Shown: one piece after another, positions 28,079 through 37,811 of the stretch | Numbering within the stretch: position 1 is the first letter of the stretch | Layout: the number at the start of each line of letters is the position of its first letter | The notes under the pieces: model-generated | Told to the model about the DNA's origin: nothing | The model's input: only the letters and a program-made list of their open reading frames with translations | Databases searched by the model: none | Assembly (NCBI RefSeq): GCF_004000845.1 | Contig: NZ_BIMA01000002.1 | Span: 85,260-149,259 of the forward strand | DNA: 64,000 nucleotides | Direction: 5' to 3' | DNA from: Paenibacillus koleovorans NBRC 103111 | GTDB lineage: Bacteria > Bacillota > Bacilli > Paenibacillales > NBRC-103111 | Position numbers and translations under genes: made by a program

Positions 28079-29767
28079 CTATTCGCCGCTTCCTTGCCGA
28101 TGCTGCTCCTGCAGCACGCGGCGCAGCACCTTGCCGACCATGCTCTTAGGCAGCTCTTCGCGAAATTCGTAATACCTCGGCACCTTGTACGCCGCCAGCT
28201 TGCTTCTGCAATACGTATTTAACTCTTCCTCCGTCACGGTCAACTCCGGCTTCAGCACCACATACGCTTTTACCGTCTCGCCGCGATAGTCGTCCGGCAC
28301 TCCAATCACCGTCGCCTCGAGCACGGACGGATGGTCGAACAGCACTTCTTCCAACTCGCGGGGGAATATTTTGTAGCCGCCGGCGATGATCAAGTCCTTC
28401 TTGCGGTCCACGATGTAGAAATAGCCGTCCTCATCCATATAGCCCATGTCTCCGGTGCGCAACCAACCGTCCCTCAGCACCTCCGCCGTCTCTTCTGGCC
28501 GATTCCAGTACCCTTTCATCACCTGCGGCCCTTTGATCTCCATCTCGCCTACCTCACCTACCGGCAGGATCGCTCCAGTGTCCGGGTCGGCAATCCGACA
28601 ATCGGTTCCGGGCCACGGCAACCCGATGCTGCCGATCTTGCTCCTCTCCCAGATCGGATTCGCATGGGTTACAGGCGAGCACTCCGACAAACCGTATCCT
28701 TCGACCAGCCTTCCGCCGCTTAGCGACTGAAACCGCTGCTGGACCTCGAGCGGCAATGGCGCCGATCCGCTGATGCAGCATTGAATCGAGGAGATGTCGA
28801 ATTTTTTCGCTGTCTGCGGATGGTGGTTGATCGCAATGTACATCGTCGGCGCACCGGGGAAAATAGTAGGCTTCTCGGCATGAATCGTCTTGAGCAGCGT
28901 ATCGATCTCGAACCGCGGGAGCAGCACAAGCTTGCCGCCGACCGCCATGGCGAAATTCAGGCAGACCGTCATTCCGTAGACGTGAAACATCGGCACCGCC
29001 GCCAGCACCGTTTCTTTGCCCAGCGCCGCCCGGTACATCCATTGCTTCGCTTGCTCGACATTCGCAACGAGATTGTAATGGGTAAGCATGACCCCTTTCG
29101 CCGTTCCGGTCGTGCCGCCGGTATATTGCAGCACCGCCACATCCTCAAGCACATTTACCTGAAAAGCGGGGATCGGCTCGGCTGACGATTGACGAAGCAG
29201 CGGCTTCAGCCGGAATATTTGCTCCTTTTGGTCGTTGATCTCAACCGGATTGACTCCTTTGCGTTTTTGGGCGATCGGATACAGGATGTTTTTCGGAAAA
29301 GGGAGATAGTCGGGAATGGCGGTCACGATAACGCGCTTCAGCTTGACTTTGTCACGAATGGAGCGAATGCGGGGAAACAGCAAATCCAGGCAGACGATCG
29401 TATCCGCCCCGGAATCATTCAGATGATAGACGAGCTCACGCTCTACATACAAAGGATTCGTCTGCACGACGACGGCGCCAAGCAGCAATGTCCCATAGTA
29501 GCAGATTACATATTGCGGCAAATTGGGCAGCATGAGCGCCACCCGGTCACCACGCCCTACGCCAAGATGGCTGAGCGCATTCGCGAATCGGTATGCCTCC
29601 TGCAGCAGCTCGCGATAGCTCATCTTGCCGCCGAAGAACGAGACCGCCGTATGCGAAGGATACAGCTTGACCGCTTCCTTCAAATAATGGGTGAGCGGTA
29701 CCGGGGGCACGTCTTGCTTCGGTTGGACTTCCTTCGGATAATTCGCAAACCAAGGTCTTTGATCCAA
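28079..29767 (-). CDS. lcfA: Long-chain acyl-CoA synthetase
   Basis: 562 residues. The AMP-binding P-loop is YTGGTTGTAKGVML; further motifs are VEGYGLSECSPVTH, WLRTGDMGYMDEDGYFYIVDRKKD and the C-terminal lysine segment PKSMVGKVLRR. Size and motif spacing fit the LcfA/FadD class, which activates long-chain fatty acids to acyl-CoA at the membrane. It would feed the beta-oxidation island at 3.6-14.4 kb and produce the ligand that releases FadR. No FadR operator is visible here; instead a cre-like site lies just upstream of the GGAGGAG ribosome binding site. The gene is monocistronic. Confidence 0.9.
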   Translation of the reverse strand: MDQRPWFANYPKEVQPKQDVPPVPLTHYLKEAVKLYPSHTAVSFFGGKMSYRELLQEAYRFANALSHLGVGRGDRVALMLPNLPQYVICYYGTLLLGAVVVQTNPLYVERELVYHLNDSGADTIVCLDLLFPRIRSIRDKVKLKRVIVTAIPDYLPFPKNILYPIAQKRKGVNPVEINDQKEQIFRLKPLLRQSSAEPIPAFQVNVLEDVAVLQYTGGTTGTAKGVMLTHYNLVANVEQAKQWMYRAALGKETVLAAVPMFHVYGMTVCLNFAMAVGGKLVLLPRFEIDTLLKTIHAEKPTIFPGAPTMYIAINHHPQTAKKFDISSIQCCISGSAPLPLEVQQRFQSLSGGRLVEGYGLSECSPVTHANPIWERSKIGSIGLPWPGTDCRIADPDTGAILPVGEVGEMEIKGPQVMKGYWNRPEETAEVLRDGWLRTGDMGYMDEDGYFYIVDRKKDLIIAGGYKIFPRELEEVLFDHPSVLEATVIGVPDDYRGETVKAYVVLKPELTVTEEELNTYCRSKLAAYKVPRYYEFREELPKSMVGKVLRRVLQEQHRQGSGE

Positions 29768-29785
29768 GCTCCTCCACCTACCTCG

Positions 29786-29800
29786 ATGAAAGCGTTTATT
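29786..29800. promoter_or_regulatory. Candidate cre (CcpA) site before acyl-CoA synthetase
   Basis: ATGAAAGCGTTTATT matches 14 of 15 positions of the loose cre consensus WTGNAANCGNWNNCW. It lies 19-33 bp upstream of the start codon, in the promoter-leader region, a place that fits glucose repression of fatty acid activation. Confidence 0.45.
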
Positions 29801-29871
29801 GCCGGTAGTAGATAGGTATGGAGGAGTGCCTGGTCAAAATGTCAAAGGAAAGCTCAATTTGGCTTGATTTT

Positions 29872-31140
29872 CTAGTTAGGCTGTCCGGCGATGGCGAATT
29901 TCTCCGCTTGGAACCGCCGGTAGCCTTCCAGCGAGAATGGCGATGTCGGCTCAGCCCATGGGGTGCCAAACTCCGACAGCAGCTTGCAGGATTCGAAAGC
30001 TTCCCTCAGCGTAGCTTCGATGTCCACAATCCAAGTGGACGTATCGCCGGAATCATTAACATGCTTAACTAAATGCTCGGAAGCAACGTTTCGAACCGCT
30101 CCCGCCGACTCGAAAGCTCCGTTCGCCGTCAGCATAAACCGTCGAGTTGCGCGCAGCGGGCAGATCAGCTCGCTCTCTTCGCCGCGCAGCACCCGGATCA
30201 TATTCATCAGGTTGCTGCTATACGGCCAGACGTCCTCGGTCTCGACGACCACCGTCTCCCCTGCAGCGGTAGTAAGCTCCAGCTTCTTATTATACTCGCA
30301 ACGAATCGAACCGGCCGTACCTTCAATGAGCATTAGCGGCGTATCCGTTCCGTCTCGAGAACATAACGTGGCGTAGAAGCTGACGGTCGGACCGCCCTCC
30401 ACCATCACCCGAATGCAGGAGGTGTCATCCCCCTCGATTGTATTCCCGTGATACAGCTCCGCTTGGACTTGAGTCGGCCCGCTGTCGGTGGAATCACTTA
30501 CACCACGTTGAGCCGCTCCACAGATCACAGAAGATTGCACTAACAAGTTGAGCAGATGGGAAAATGGATTCATGACGGTGCCGTCCAGCACAAGACGCCC
30601 ATTCACGCTCAGCTTGCCTGCCCATGGCGTGCGGTTATAATAGGAAGCCGCCCGTTTCCATAAGCCAAGCCCCTTCACCGCCGTCACTTCACCAAGTTTG
30701 CCGGCAGCGACCCAATCCGCCATCGCCTGTCTCATCTTGTGCGTGAAGCTGCTGAAATTGACCGCGCAGCGCTTCCCGGTCCGCTCCATCGTGTCGATGA
30801 GCCGATCCAGATCTTCGATCGTCGCCGCCGGCGGCTTCTCGAGCAACAGGTCGTAGCCCGCCTCCATCACGTCAATACCCATGCCGGCATGCAGATGGAT
30901 CGGAGTGGACACGATAACCAGCTGCATGCTTCGCTCTTCCGCCAGCATCGCTTTATAGTCCGAGTACAGAACGGCCCCCTCCGCTTGCAGCTCTGCCTGC
31001 TTCTCCTCGTCGATGCGCAGGTCGCTAACCGCTACCAGCTTGACTGCACCCGCTTCCGCCAATGCCCGCACTTGCTTCAGATGGACGGCGCCGAAGCCAT
31101 TTACTCCAATAATGCCAATATTAATAGCTTGATGCGACAC
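29872..31140 (-). CDS. Gfo/Idh/MocA-family oxidoreductase
   Basis: 422 residues from GTG at 31140, which has GGGGGAGG ten bases upstream; the open frame continues to 31176 without a site. The N-terminal Rossmann motif is IGIIGVNGFGAVHL and the catalytic EKP triad segment is DLLLEKPPAA. The C-terminal half is the usual alpha/beta substrate domain. Members are NAD(P)-dependent sugar or inositol dehydrogenases. The neighbourhood (DUF4091 protein, sugar transporter, glycosidase-like gene) suggests a role in sugar catabolism, but the specific sugar is unknown. No adjacent gene overlaps it; the next gene upstream (Eis-like) ends about 105 nt before it. Confidence 0.88.
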   Translation of the reverse strand: MSHQAINIGIIGVNGFGAVHLKQVRALAEAGAVKLVAVSDLRIDEEKQAELQAEGAVLYSDYKAMLAEERSMQLVIVSTPIHLHAGMGIDVMEAGYDLLLEKPPAATIEDLDRLIDTMERTGKRCAVNFSSFTHKMRQAMADWVAAGKLGEVTAVKGLGLWKRAASYYNRTPWAGKLSVNGRLVLDGTVMNPFSHLLNLLVQSSVICGAAQRGVSDSTDSGPTQVQAELYHGNTIEGDDTSCIRVMVEGGPTVSFYATLCSRDGTDTPLMLIEGTAGSIRCEYNKKLELTTAAGETVVVETEDVWPYSSNLMNMIRVLRGEESELICPLRATRRFMLTANGAFESAGAVRNVASEHLVKHVNDSGDTSTWIVDIEATLREAFESCKLLSEFGTPWAEPTSPFSLEGYRRFQAEKFAIAGQPN

Positions 31141-31245
31141 TTCTAGTATGCCTCCCCCATAGTAGATGAACCACAACAGTATTCTTCGCCGTAACGGCCA
31201 CCCATTCCTGCCTCGTGGTCCTATCCGTCTATGCGGCTAGTGCGA

Positions 31246-32436
31246 TTAGAACATGTCGATGATCAGCGAGAGACGTCTCGGCATGGCGCGCTCCAGTAAC
31301 GCGATAGACGCAGCATCGCCATGGATCCTTCCGATCTCCGCCATCGCCGACGGGCGGCGGAAGCCGCAGACGATCGCAGACAGAGTGCGGATGTCAAGCT
31401 TGCAGCGTGCTGCTGTAGCGCAAGCGCTTGCTTCTTCCGCCTCCAACCGAGTGACGCTGACGCCGCCATCCGATAGCCATACCAATCGCCAGGTGCCGCT
31501 ATTCCATGATGCATGTTCGTCCGTCAGGTCGAATAGGAGCTCCGTACCTGGTGTTAGCTTCTCAAATCGGAAGCGCCCGGCAAGTGCCTGCCAATCCACG
31601 ATGCGGAACATGAAATACGAGAAATATTCCCGCTCGACCTTGTCCGGCTCTCCTACCAGCATCATTACCGGATCGTTTAGCGGCGAATTGAAATCTACTT
31701 TGTCCAGAATCGAATCGTGATTGGCTATAAACTGCCACAAGCTCTTACGTCCCTCGAAACTAAGCGCAAGAAACTCCGAAATCCGCATTTTCCGGTCCCG
31801 AATCGTATACAGCATATATCCGTTAGGCTCGCCAGCCTCGTCATAGGACATCGCGAGGCTTCCCAGCTTACGCCGCAGCACGGTAGACTTCCACCATTCC
31901 TCGGTCCTTACGAGCATGCCGTTATATCGCATCGCATATTGGTCGTATATGCGATTGATTGTCTCCAAATCGGCGGCGCTTCCCCGCTTGACTGTACCCG
32001 ATGCATCCTTGAAACGCGGAACATGCTGGATGTCCATCGAATACGTAGTATGGTCGCAGAACCACTCCCAGCCATATTTGCGGTAGAAGCCGTAAGCGAA
32101 CGGGTTGAGCATCGAGATCGTCTGTCCGTTCGCACGCATCACTTCCAGGCTGTGCGTCATCAGCTTGCCTACCATGCCGTTGCGCCGCATCTCGGGATAC
32201 GTGGCGACATGCGCTATGCCGCCCATCTTGTATTTCTCGCCCTCCAGGTATGTCTCGAACGGGATTATCGCAATGCGGGCGGCAAGCCGGTCCTCCAAGT
32301 AGTAACCCCATATTTGCTCCGGCACCACTTGCTTGCTGCGCGCTTTCAAGTCGTCTTCCGAGAACGTCACGGCGAAGGCTACCTGCGTCATGTCCATGAA
32401 CTGATCGACTTCATCCGGTCTCAGCTGTCGAATCAT
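31246..32436 (-). CDS. Eis-like GNAT N-acetyltransferase
   Basis: 396 residues. The N-terminal GNAT domain contains GGIAHVATYPEMRRNGMVGKLM, the acetyl-CoA pyrophosphate-binding region (RRNGMVG), then NPFAYGFYRKYGWEWF. The later part contains a second GNAT-like fold and a C-terminal sterol-carrier-like domain ending in IIDMF, the pattern of the roughly 400-residue Eis family. Members acetylate amines on aminoglycosides or proteins; the target here is unknown. The C-terminal acid of the Eis family acts as general base, consistent with the final carboxylate. Monocistronic by spacing. Confidence 0.88.
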   Translation of the reverse strand: MIRQLRPDEVDQFMDMTQVAFAVTFSEDDLKARSKQVVPEQIWGYYLEDRLAARIAIIPFETYLEGEKYKMGGIAHVATYPEMRRNGMVGKLMTHSLEVMRANGQTISMLNPFAYGFYRKYGWEWFCDHTTYSMDIQHVPRFKDASGTVKRGSAADLETINRIYDQYAMRYNGMLVRTEEWWKSTVLRRKLGSLAMSYDEAGEPNGYMLYTIRDRKMRISEFLALSFEGRKSLWQFIANHDSILDKVDFNSPLNDPVMMLVGEPDKVEREYFSYFMFRIVDWQALAGRFRFEKLTPGTELLFDLTDEHASWNSGTWRLVWLSDGGVSVTRLEAEEASACATAARCKLDIRTLSAIVCGFRRPSAMAEIGRIHGDAASIALLERAMPRRLSLIIDMF

Positions 32437-32697
32437 CTTGCTCCACTCCTTCGCTTCTGAAGATTTGCCTTGTACGCATTCGGCGCACGGCCGGCAAATC
32501 GATATTCGTTGTCCATCTTACTATAGGGGAATCGCTTCCCGCCTGCCTACAATCGGATTTTCCGCTTCTGGAACGATTGTTGCGAAATCGAACATATGAT
32601 GAAAGAGTGAAAAATATGATGATACCCCGTCCGATGCCAGCATGATTAAATAATAAGGTAAGAATAGATCATAAGATGGGGGTTTAAAGAGACCGCT

Positions 32698-34479
32698 ATG
32701 CCACACCAACATCAAACACACATCTGGGCTGTAGGAGATGGAGAGAAAGTACGCCGAGACGACTTGGCCAATCCGAACCGGGACGGCAACAGCGTCTGGG
32801 ACGGTCATACGGTGAGATTGTTCGGCGCGCGCAACGAGACGATCGCGTTCCAGCTCATTGTGGAGTCGCAGAACTCGCCGATCCCCTCATTATCCGTCGA
32901 AATGTCCGAGCTTCGCCATCGCAACTATGAGAACGCCTTCATTCGCAACGAGCTAGCCCATCCCGACGATCCGAACGACTATGTCGGCCGACGTATCGAA
33001 GTGTTCACGCAGCACTATCTGTACGTCCCTGATGAACTGAGCACGCCGCCTCAATGGTTTTACTCCGCCAGCGCTCCTCCGCTTCAGATGTCAGGCTGGA
33101 TTCCGGACGCGCTCATCCCGCATAATGCTCGTGTAGGCTTTGGCGGACAGCCCGTTGCGGTTCAGCCTCGAGCGAATCAAGGCTTCTGGATCGATATCTA
33201 TGTGCCGAATGACGACGCGCTGCCGCCAGGTTTGTACACCGGCGCGATCACGGTGACTATGCATGACCACAACGAAACGACGATTCCAGTCGAGCTGCAG
33301 TTGTTCGACTTCGCCCTGCCGCAGGAAACCCATACGAAGACGATGGTGTATGCAAGCGATGTCAGCTCCTACTTCCCGAAGCTCGACGCGCCTAAAGACG
33401 CGCTGCGCAAAATGGCCCAGCGCCACCGGTTCAATCTGGTAGGCGACGATGTGCATGGCCGAGCTTTCGATGAGACGGCGCTTCAGGCCTATCGTCCGTA
33501 TCTCGACGGCTCGTTCTTCAGCCGCGCCAACGGCTACGAAGGCCCGGGCGAAGGTGTAGGCGAGCAAATTTTCCCGGTCGGGATGTACGGGTCCCCGGTC
33601 CTGGGTGAAGAGCCGGCACAGATGCAAGCGGAAGCCGACAAATGGGTAAACTGGTTCCATCAGCAGAAAGAAGCTTACGGCTGGAACGGCGCGTACTTCC
33701 TCTACTTGATCGATGAGCCGCGTGTGGATAAGTTCCCCTGGATTCAAGAGCAATGCAGCGCAATCAAATCTTCCGAGGGCCCTGGCCGCGAATTGCCGAT
33801 TTTGACTACTCGCGGCTTTGCGCAAGCGCTGGAGGGATCGATCGATATCTGGTGTTCCTCCCACGTAACCTCGGAAGGCAAAGCCGGCGCTGACCGCAAT
33901 GGACAGCCCGTCTGGTTTTACAACGGCTACCGCCCTTCTCACGGCTCGATCATCCTGGAAGGCGATGCGGTCGATATGCGAGTGAACAGCTGGCTAAAGT
34001 GGAAGCATAACATTGAGCTGTATTTCGTCTGGCATGGTACCCACTGGCGCCACAACCATCAAGGCCCGCGCGGCCGTACGAATCAGAACGTATACGGGTA
34101 TCCGGTCACCTTCATGTACATCAATACCAATCAGAATGACGAATTTTATTATGGAGGGGACGGCGTCCATTGGGGCAATGGAGACGGCATCCTGTTCTAC
34201 CCAGGCCACGATCCGTTCTATCGCGAGCAAGACCGCGGCATTCAAGCGCCGATCAGCTCGATTCGGATGAAAAATTTGCGCCGGGGCATTCAGGACTACG
34301 AGTACATGTGGCTAGCCGCCCGGCAAGGTAAACGCGAGCAAGTGGACGCGATCGTGAACGAGGCCATCCCTCGTGTCTTGCATGAGACGGACCGCGATCA
34401 AGACATCGCATGGTCCCCTGTCGGCAGCGATTGGGACGGCTATCGGAAAAATTTGGCCGACCTGCTGTCACGAAATTAG
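32698..34479 (+). CDS. DUF4091 protein, glycoside-hydrolase-123-like
   Basis: 593 residues, no signal peptide, so cytoplasmic. The N-terminal beta-sandwich part (about 1-210) includes VWDGHTVRLFGARNETIAFQLIVE and PPGLYTGAITVTM. The following TIM-barrel-like part contains AYFLYLIDEPRVD (an Asp/Glu pair typical of the catalytic end of strand four), then IWCSSHV, and the C-terminal DUF4091 segment DGILFYPGHD followed by ISSIRMKNLRRGIQDYEYMWLA. Relatives include GH123 beta-N-acetylgalactosaminidases. The substrate is inferred to be an imported oligosaccharide. The divergent AraC-type sensor gene follows on the same strand. Confidence 0.85.
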   Translation: MPHQHQTHIWAVGDGEKVRRDDLANPNRDGNSVWDGHTVRLFGARNETIAFQLIVESQNSPIPSLSVEMSELRHRNYENAFIRNELAHPDDPNDYVGRRIEVFTQHYLYVPDELSTPPQWFYSASAPPLQMSGWIPDALIPHNARVGFGGQPVAVQPRANQGFWIDIYVPNDDALPPGLYTGAITVTMHDHNETTIPVELQLFDFALPQETHTKTMVYASDVSSYFPKLDAPKDALRKMAQRHRFNLVGDDVHGRAFDETALQAYRPYLDGSFFSRANGYEGPGEGVGEQIFPVGMYGSPVLGEEPAQMQAEADKWVNWFHQQKEAYGWNGAYFLYLIDEPRVDKFPWIQEQCSAIKSSEGPGRELPILTTRGFAQALEGSIDIWCSSHVTSEGKAGADRNGQPVWFYNGYRPSHGSIILEGDAVDMRVNSWLKWKHNIELYFVWHGTHWRHNHQGPRGRTNQNVYGYPVTFMYINTNQNDEFYYGGDGVHWGNGDGILFYPGHDPFYREQDRGIQAPISSIRMKNLRRGIQDYEYMWLAARQGKREQVDAIVNEAIPRVLHETDRDQDIAWSPVGSDWDGYRKNLADLLSRN

Positions 34480-34482
34480 GAT

Positions 34483-34510
34483 TCGACATGACTGACAGCT
34501 ATGTTATAAT
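34483..34510 (+). promoter_or_regulatory. Promoter of the AraC-type sensor gene
   Basis: TCGACA (34483-34488), 16-bp spacer and TATAAT (34505-34510), about 40 nt before the start codon, directly after the DUF4091 stop. Confidence 0.6.
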
Positions 34511-34551
34511 GGAGCCTCACTGGAATTCACACTAGGACGGGTGATTGCCGA

Positions 34552-36798
34552 ATGGAACAGTCCAAGCTGAACGTGTTTTCCCGAATGGGCTTGAAGGACA
34601 GGACTTCCTCTTTATTTATACGGCTCTTAGTGAGTTTCCTGGTCGTAATCTCGCTGCTCGTCGCGTTCATCCTGTTCTCCGTCATGTACTATCGGGGGGA
34701 TATTAAAGAAGAGCTGATCAAATACAATACGCTCAACTTGAAAAATACGACCGACAGTTATGAATCACTGTTCGAGCTTATTCACAATTCCATACTCACC
34801 TTCTCGCTGCAGCCGAATTTGAAAAGCGTGGAAGGCGACGGAATCGACTACCTGAAGGCGGTTGCGACGATGCAGGACTCGCAGTTTTTTCTCGCCAACC
34901 GCCTCCTGTACCTGGACAACATTTTTTTACTCTATAAGGACACCGGGTTCGCTTTGGAAAAAGGACGCGGCACGGACATCCAAACGATGTTCGGCCGCTA
35001 CTATCAAAGTCCGGACTATAGCTCCGAATTCTGGAGCAAGCAGTTCCAGGAAATGGTCAAATTCAGGGTATTTCCTGCCTCTACCTTCGCTGAGCTGGAT
35101 CGGGGCAATCGCGTTGGGCCTAAAAACCTGATCCCGATTTTGGTTAAAAACGAGCAACTGCCGAACTTCTACATGCTCGCGATGGCGGATGCAGATTCCT
35201 TGTATGGATCGCTGCACCACTCGATCAACGATAACTTCTACATTCTGAACGAACGGGGCGAAAAGTTGTACAGCTCCATCAACTCCGCCCAAATCGCCTT
35301 GCCCGAGTTTCCGAACCAGGAAGGGTTTGTGCTGCAGGACGACCATTACTATTTCTACATGAAGGATAAAAGCGGGTTCACGTATATCAACATGATCCCG
35401 GACAATACGATCTCCGCCCAGGTCAAATGGAATTTCTGGTTTTTGCTGTCGCTCATCTTGACCGTTGCGGTTAGCGTTACGCTGTCCCTTGTGCTGAGCC
35501 ATCGCTTGAATGTTCCGGTGAAACGGATTATCGACGCCATTCAGAAATGGAATACGCCGTTGCCTTGGCAGAGCGGGATAAAGGAATTCAACATCATTCA
35601 CGATAAAATCAACGATATTCTGCAGTCCAGCCGCGATATCCATCAGGATTTATCCGAGAAAGAATCGCTGCTTCGTTACTTTGCCTACTCGAACATGCTG
35701 AAGAAGATCCGTCACAATAGCGGGAACTCCAGTTCGCTAATTACGGCTGACCGACCTTTCGTCCTGCTCTTGTTCCAAGTATGCTACAAATCCGCGCTTC
35801 ATCGCATGGAGGTTGAAGAGGAGCGGGCGACTTCGTTCATCCGCGAGTACGTGAACCGAATTGTGAGCGAGGTATACAGCGATTCGCTTACGTTCCAGAT
35901 GGAGAACGACCAGATTCTCTCTATTGTGTTCACGGAATCGGATCAACAGGATCCGAAATTGCTCGCTACCCTGGATCAGATCAGACTGGTGCTCGACACG
36001 GAACGGGATTATTGCTTCTTGACGATCTGCGCATCCGGAGGTACCGATGATTGGAACGAAGCGTATCGGAACGGCTTGGAGCTGCTCAAGGGCAGGAAGT
36101 TTAACGAGGAAACGCAAGTGATGCTCCATCTCCCCGCCGAGACGGAGGAGATGGGCCTGGCGATGTCGCCTTCGCATGAAGAGGAATTCGAGGCCAACAT
36201 GAGCAACGGCAACGATGCACTAGTCATCCAGCTGGTCAAACGTTTGCTAGCCCAGCTGGCCAAGAAGGATGTCAGCACGCAAGCGGTCCTGGCGTTCGCC
36301 GACGATATTATCATGCGTACACAGAAATCGTTGCAACAACGCGCCTTGGATACGCAGCCCATCCGGCAGGTGCAGGCCAGGCTGCCTTCCATCCATACGT
36401 ATGAACAGCTGGAGGAGCTGTTGAACAGCATGATCGCAACCGCCTCCCAGCTGCTCCGCGAGCGTAAGGAAAAGCGCGACCATATTATCCATTTCGTATA
36501 CGATTACTTGGAGGAGCATTACGAGAAGGACATTACGCTGGATGCGATCGCCGATAAGCTGAACATTTCGCGCAGCTACTTGTCCACCTACTTCAAAGAG
36601 AAAACCGGCATCTATTTCGTCGATTACGTGAATACGGTCCGGGTAGGGAAAGCGAAAAAGCTGCTGGCTCGTCCCGATATTCGCATCCAGGATGCCGCAT
36701 CCATGGTCGGCTACCAGAATATCAACTCGTTCAACCGCATGTTCAAGAAATTCACCGGCATGACGCCCAGCGAGTTTCGCAAAAATGAGATCGTCTAG
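34552..36798 (+). CDS. Membrane-anchored AraC-family regulator with extracellular sensor domain
   Basis: 748 residues. A membrane segment lies near 23-45 (LLVSFLVVISLLVAFILFS), an extracellular ligand domain of about 240 residues follows, then a second membrane segment near 295-315 (FWFLLSLILTVAVSVTLSLV) leading to a HAMP-like stretch. The cytoplasmic C-terminal AraC domain is about residues 645-748: ITLDAIADKLNISRSYLSTYFKEKTG and QDAASMVGYQNINSFNRMFKKFTGMTPSEFR. Such regulators, common in Paenibacillaceae, sense external sugars or binding-protein complexes and activate neighbouring transporter genes. Likely targets are DUF4091 and/or the operon at 39.8-44.9 kb, as inference. Confidence 0.9.
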   Translation: MEQSKLNVFSRMGLKDRTSSLFIRLLVSFLVVISLLVAFILFSVMYYRGDIKEELIKYNTLNLKNTTDSYESLFELIHNSILTFSLQPNLKSVEGDGIDYLKAVATMQDSQFFLANRLLYLDNIFLLYKDTGFALEKGRGTDIQTMFGRYYQSPDYSSEFWSKQFQEMVKFRVFPASTFAELDRGNRVGPKNLIPILVKNEQLPNFYMLAMADADSLYGSLHHSINDNFYILNERGEKLYSSINSAQIALPEFPNQEGFVLQDDHYYFYMKDKSGFTYINMIPDNTISAQVKWNFWFLLSLILTVAVSVTLSLVLSHRLNVPVKRIIDAIQKWNTPLPWQSGIKEFNIIHDKINDILQSSRDIHQDLSEKESLLRYFAYSNMLKKIRHNSGNSSSLITADRPFVLLLFQVCYKSALHRMEVEEERATSFIREYVNRIVSEVYSDSLTFQMENDQILSIVFTESDQQDPKLLATLDQIRLVLDTERDYCFLTICASGGTDDWNEAYRNGLELLKGRKFNEETQVMLHLPAETEEMGLAMSPSHEEEFEANMSNGNDALVIQLVKRLLAQLAKKDVSTQAVLAFADDIIMRTQKSLQQRALDTQPIRQVQARLPSIHTYEQLEELLNSMIATASQLLRERKEKRDHIIHFVYDYLEEHYEKDITLDAIADKLNISRSYLSTYFKEKTGIYFVDYVNTVRVGKAKKLLARPDIRIQDAASMVGYQNINSFNRMFKKFTGMTPSEFRKNEIV

Positions 36799-36839
36799 CC
36801 TTTCGCGAGCGGGATCTGCGCTCGCGCGAGGCTTTTTTT
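36798..36839 (+). terminator. Terminator of the AraC-type sensor gene
   Basis: GCGAGCG / CGCTCGC core stem with outer GCCT / AGGC pairing, followed by TTTTTTT. Confidence 0.85.
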
Positions 36840-36844
36840 GTGTA

Positions 36845-37810
36845 TTATTCGTACAAATCCGTGCTCAAGTACTTCAACCCCGAATCGTTCACCGACATGA
36901 CGATCCGAGCGCCCTTCTCGCGCTCACGCAGCAGCTTGAGCGCCGCCGCAGCATTCGCCCCGGAGCTGAAGCCGGCGAAGATGCCTTCCTCCCTGGCGAG
37001 CCGGCGGGCGGCTTCCATCGCTTCTTCGTCGTCGACGGTCAGGAAGCCTGTAATCAGGCTGCGGTCCACAAGCGGCAGCTCCATGTTATACCCGCCGCCC
37101 TGCAGGCGGTGATTCGGGTTCGTGACTGAGCCGCCCGCCAGCTTAGGCGCGCCTGCCGGCTCTACAAGGTAGCAACGAATCGCCGGATTCAACTCGCGGA
37201 GCCGCTTGGCGCAGCCGGCGAACGTGCCGCCGCTGCCCGCGAAATCGAGGAACACGTCAAACTCGCCGCCGGTCTGGCTCCATATTTCTTCGGCCGTATG
37301 CTCCTCATGCGCGAGCAAACTGCCGGGATGCTGGAACTGATGCGCGCGGAAGGCGCCGCGCTCCAGCACGATCCGCTCCGTCTCCTGCTCTACGAGCGCG
37401 ATGTCTTCGCCGGACACTTGCCCCGGCACGGAGCTTGGCGCCTGGTCGACGAGCACGACTTCGGCGCCGAGCGCCTTCATCATCCGAGCACGCTCAACCG
37501 AGTTGCCCCTGGACATGACGGCTACAAACTTGTAACCCTTCACCGCACAGACGATGGCGAGCCCCGTTCCCGTATTTCCGCTTGTCAGCTCCACAACCGT
37601 CTGTCCAGGCAACAGGCTGCCGTCCTGCTCCGCGATCTCGACGATCTTCAGCGCGATCCGGTCCTTCTTGCTGAAGCCTGGGTTGAAATACTCCAGCTTG
37701 GCATAGATGTCCCCTGCCAAGCCTCGTGTCAATCGGCTCAACCGCACCATCGGCGTCTGGCCGATCGTCAGATGCACGCCTTCCAAGATCGAATGATTGT
37801 AGTCCCTCAC
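36845..37810 (-). CDS. Cysteine-synthase-family PLP enzyme (atypical)
   Basis: 321 residues from a GTG at 37810, one base after the stop of the upstream hydrolase, implying translational coupling. Family features: TIGQTPMVRLSRL, a PLP-lysine segment FNPGFSKKDRIA (K49), the phosphate/amino-acid loop ELTSGNTGTGLA (77-81) and the glycine-rich AGSGGTFAG. The usual cysteine synthase segment is NPxGSVKDR, so the SKK variant is a departure. Best described as a member of the fold-type II beta-replacement family; O-acetylserine sulfhydrylase activity is not assured. Its place behind a polysaccharide-ester hydrolase is unusual. Confidence 0.8.
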   Translation of the reverse strand: MRDYNHSILEGVHLTIGQTPMVRLSRLTRGLAGDIYAKLEYFNPGFSKKDRIALKIVEIAEQDGSLLPGQTVVELTSGNTGTGLAIVCAVKGYKFVAVMSRGNSVERARMMKALGAEVVLVDQAPSSVPGQVSGEDIALVEQETERIVLERGAFRAHQFQHPGSLLAHEEHTAEEIWSQTGGEFDVFLDFAGSGGTFAGCAKRLRELNPAIRCYLVEPAGAPKLAGGSVTNPNHRLQGGGYNMELPLVDRSLITGFLTVDDEEAMEAARRLAREEGIFAGFSSGANAAAALKLLREREKGARIVMSVNDSGLKYLSTDLYE

Positions 37811-37811
37811 T

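Noticed and set aside
32521..32808. 95-residue minus-strand frame between the acetyltransferase and DUF4091 genes
   Set aside because: No ribosome binding site, overlaps the DUF4091 start, and no family resemblance.
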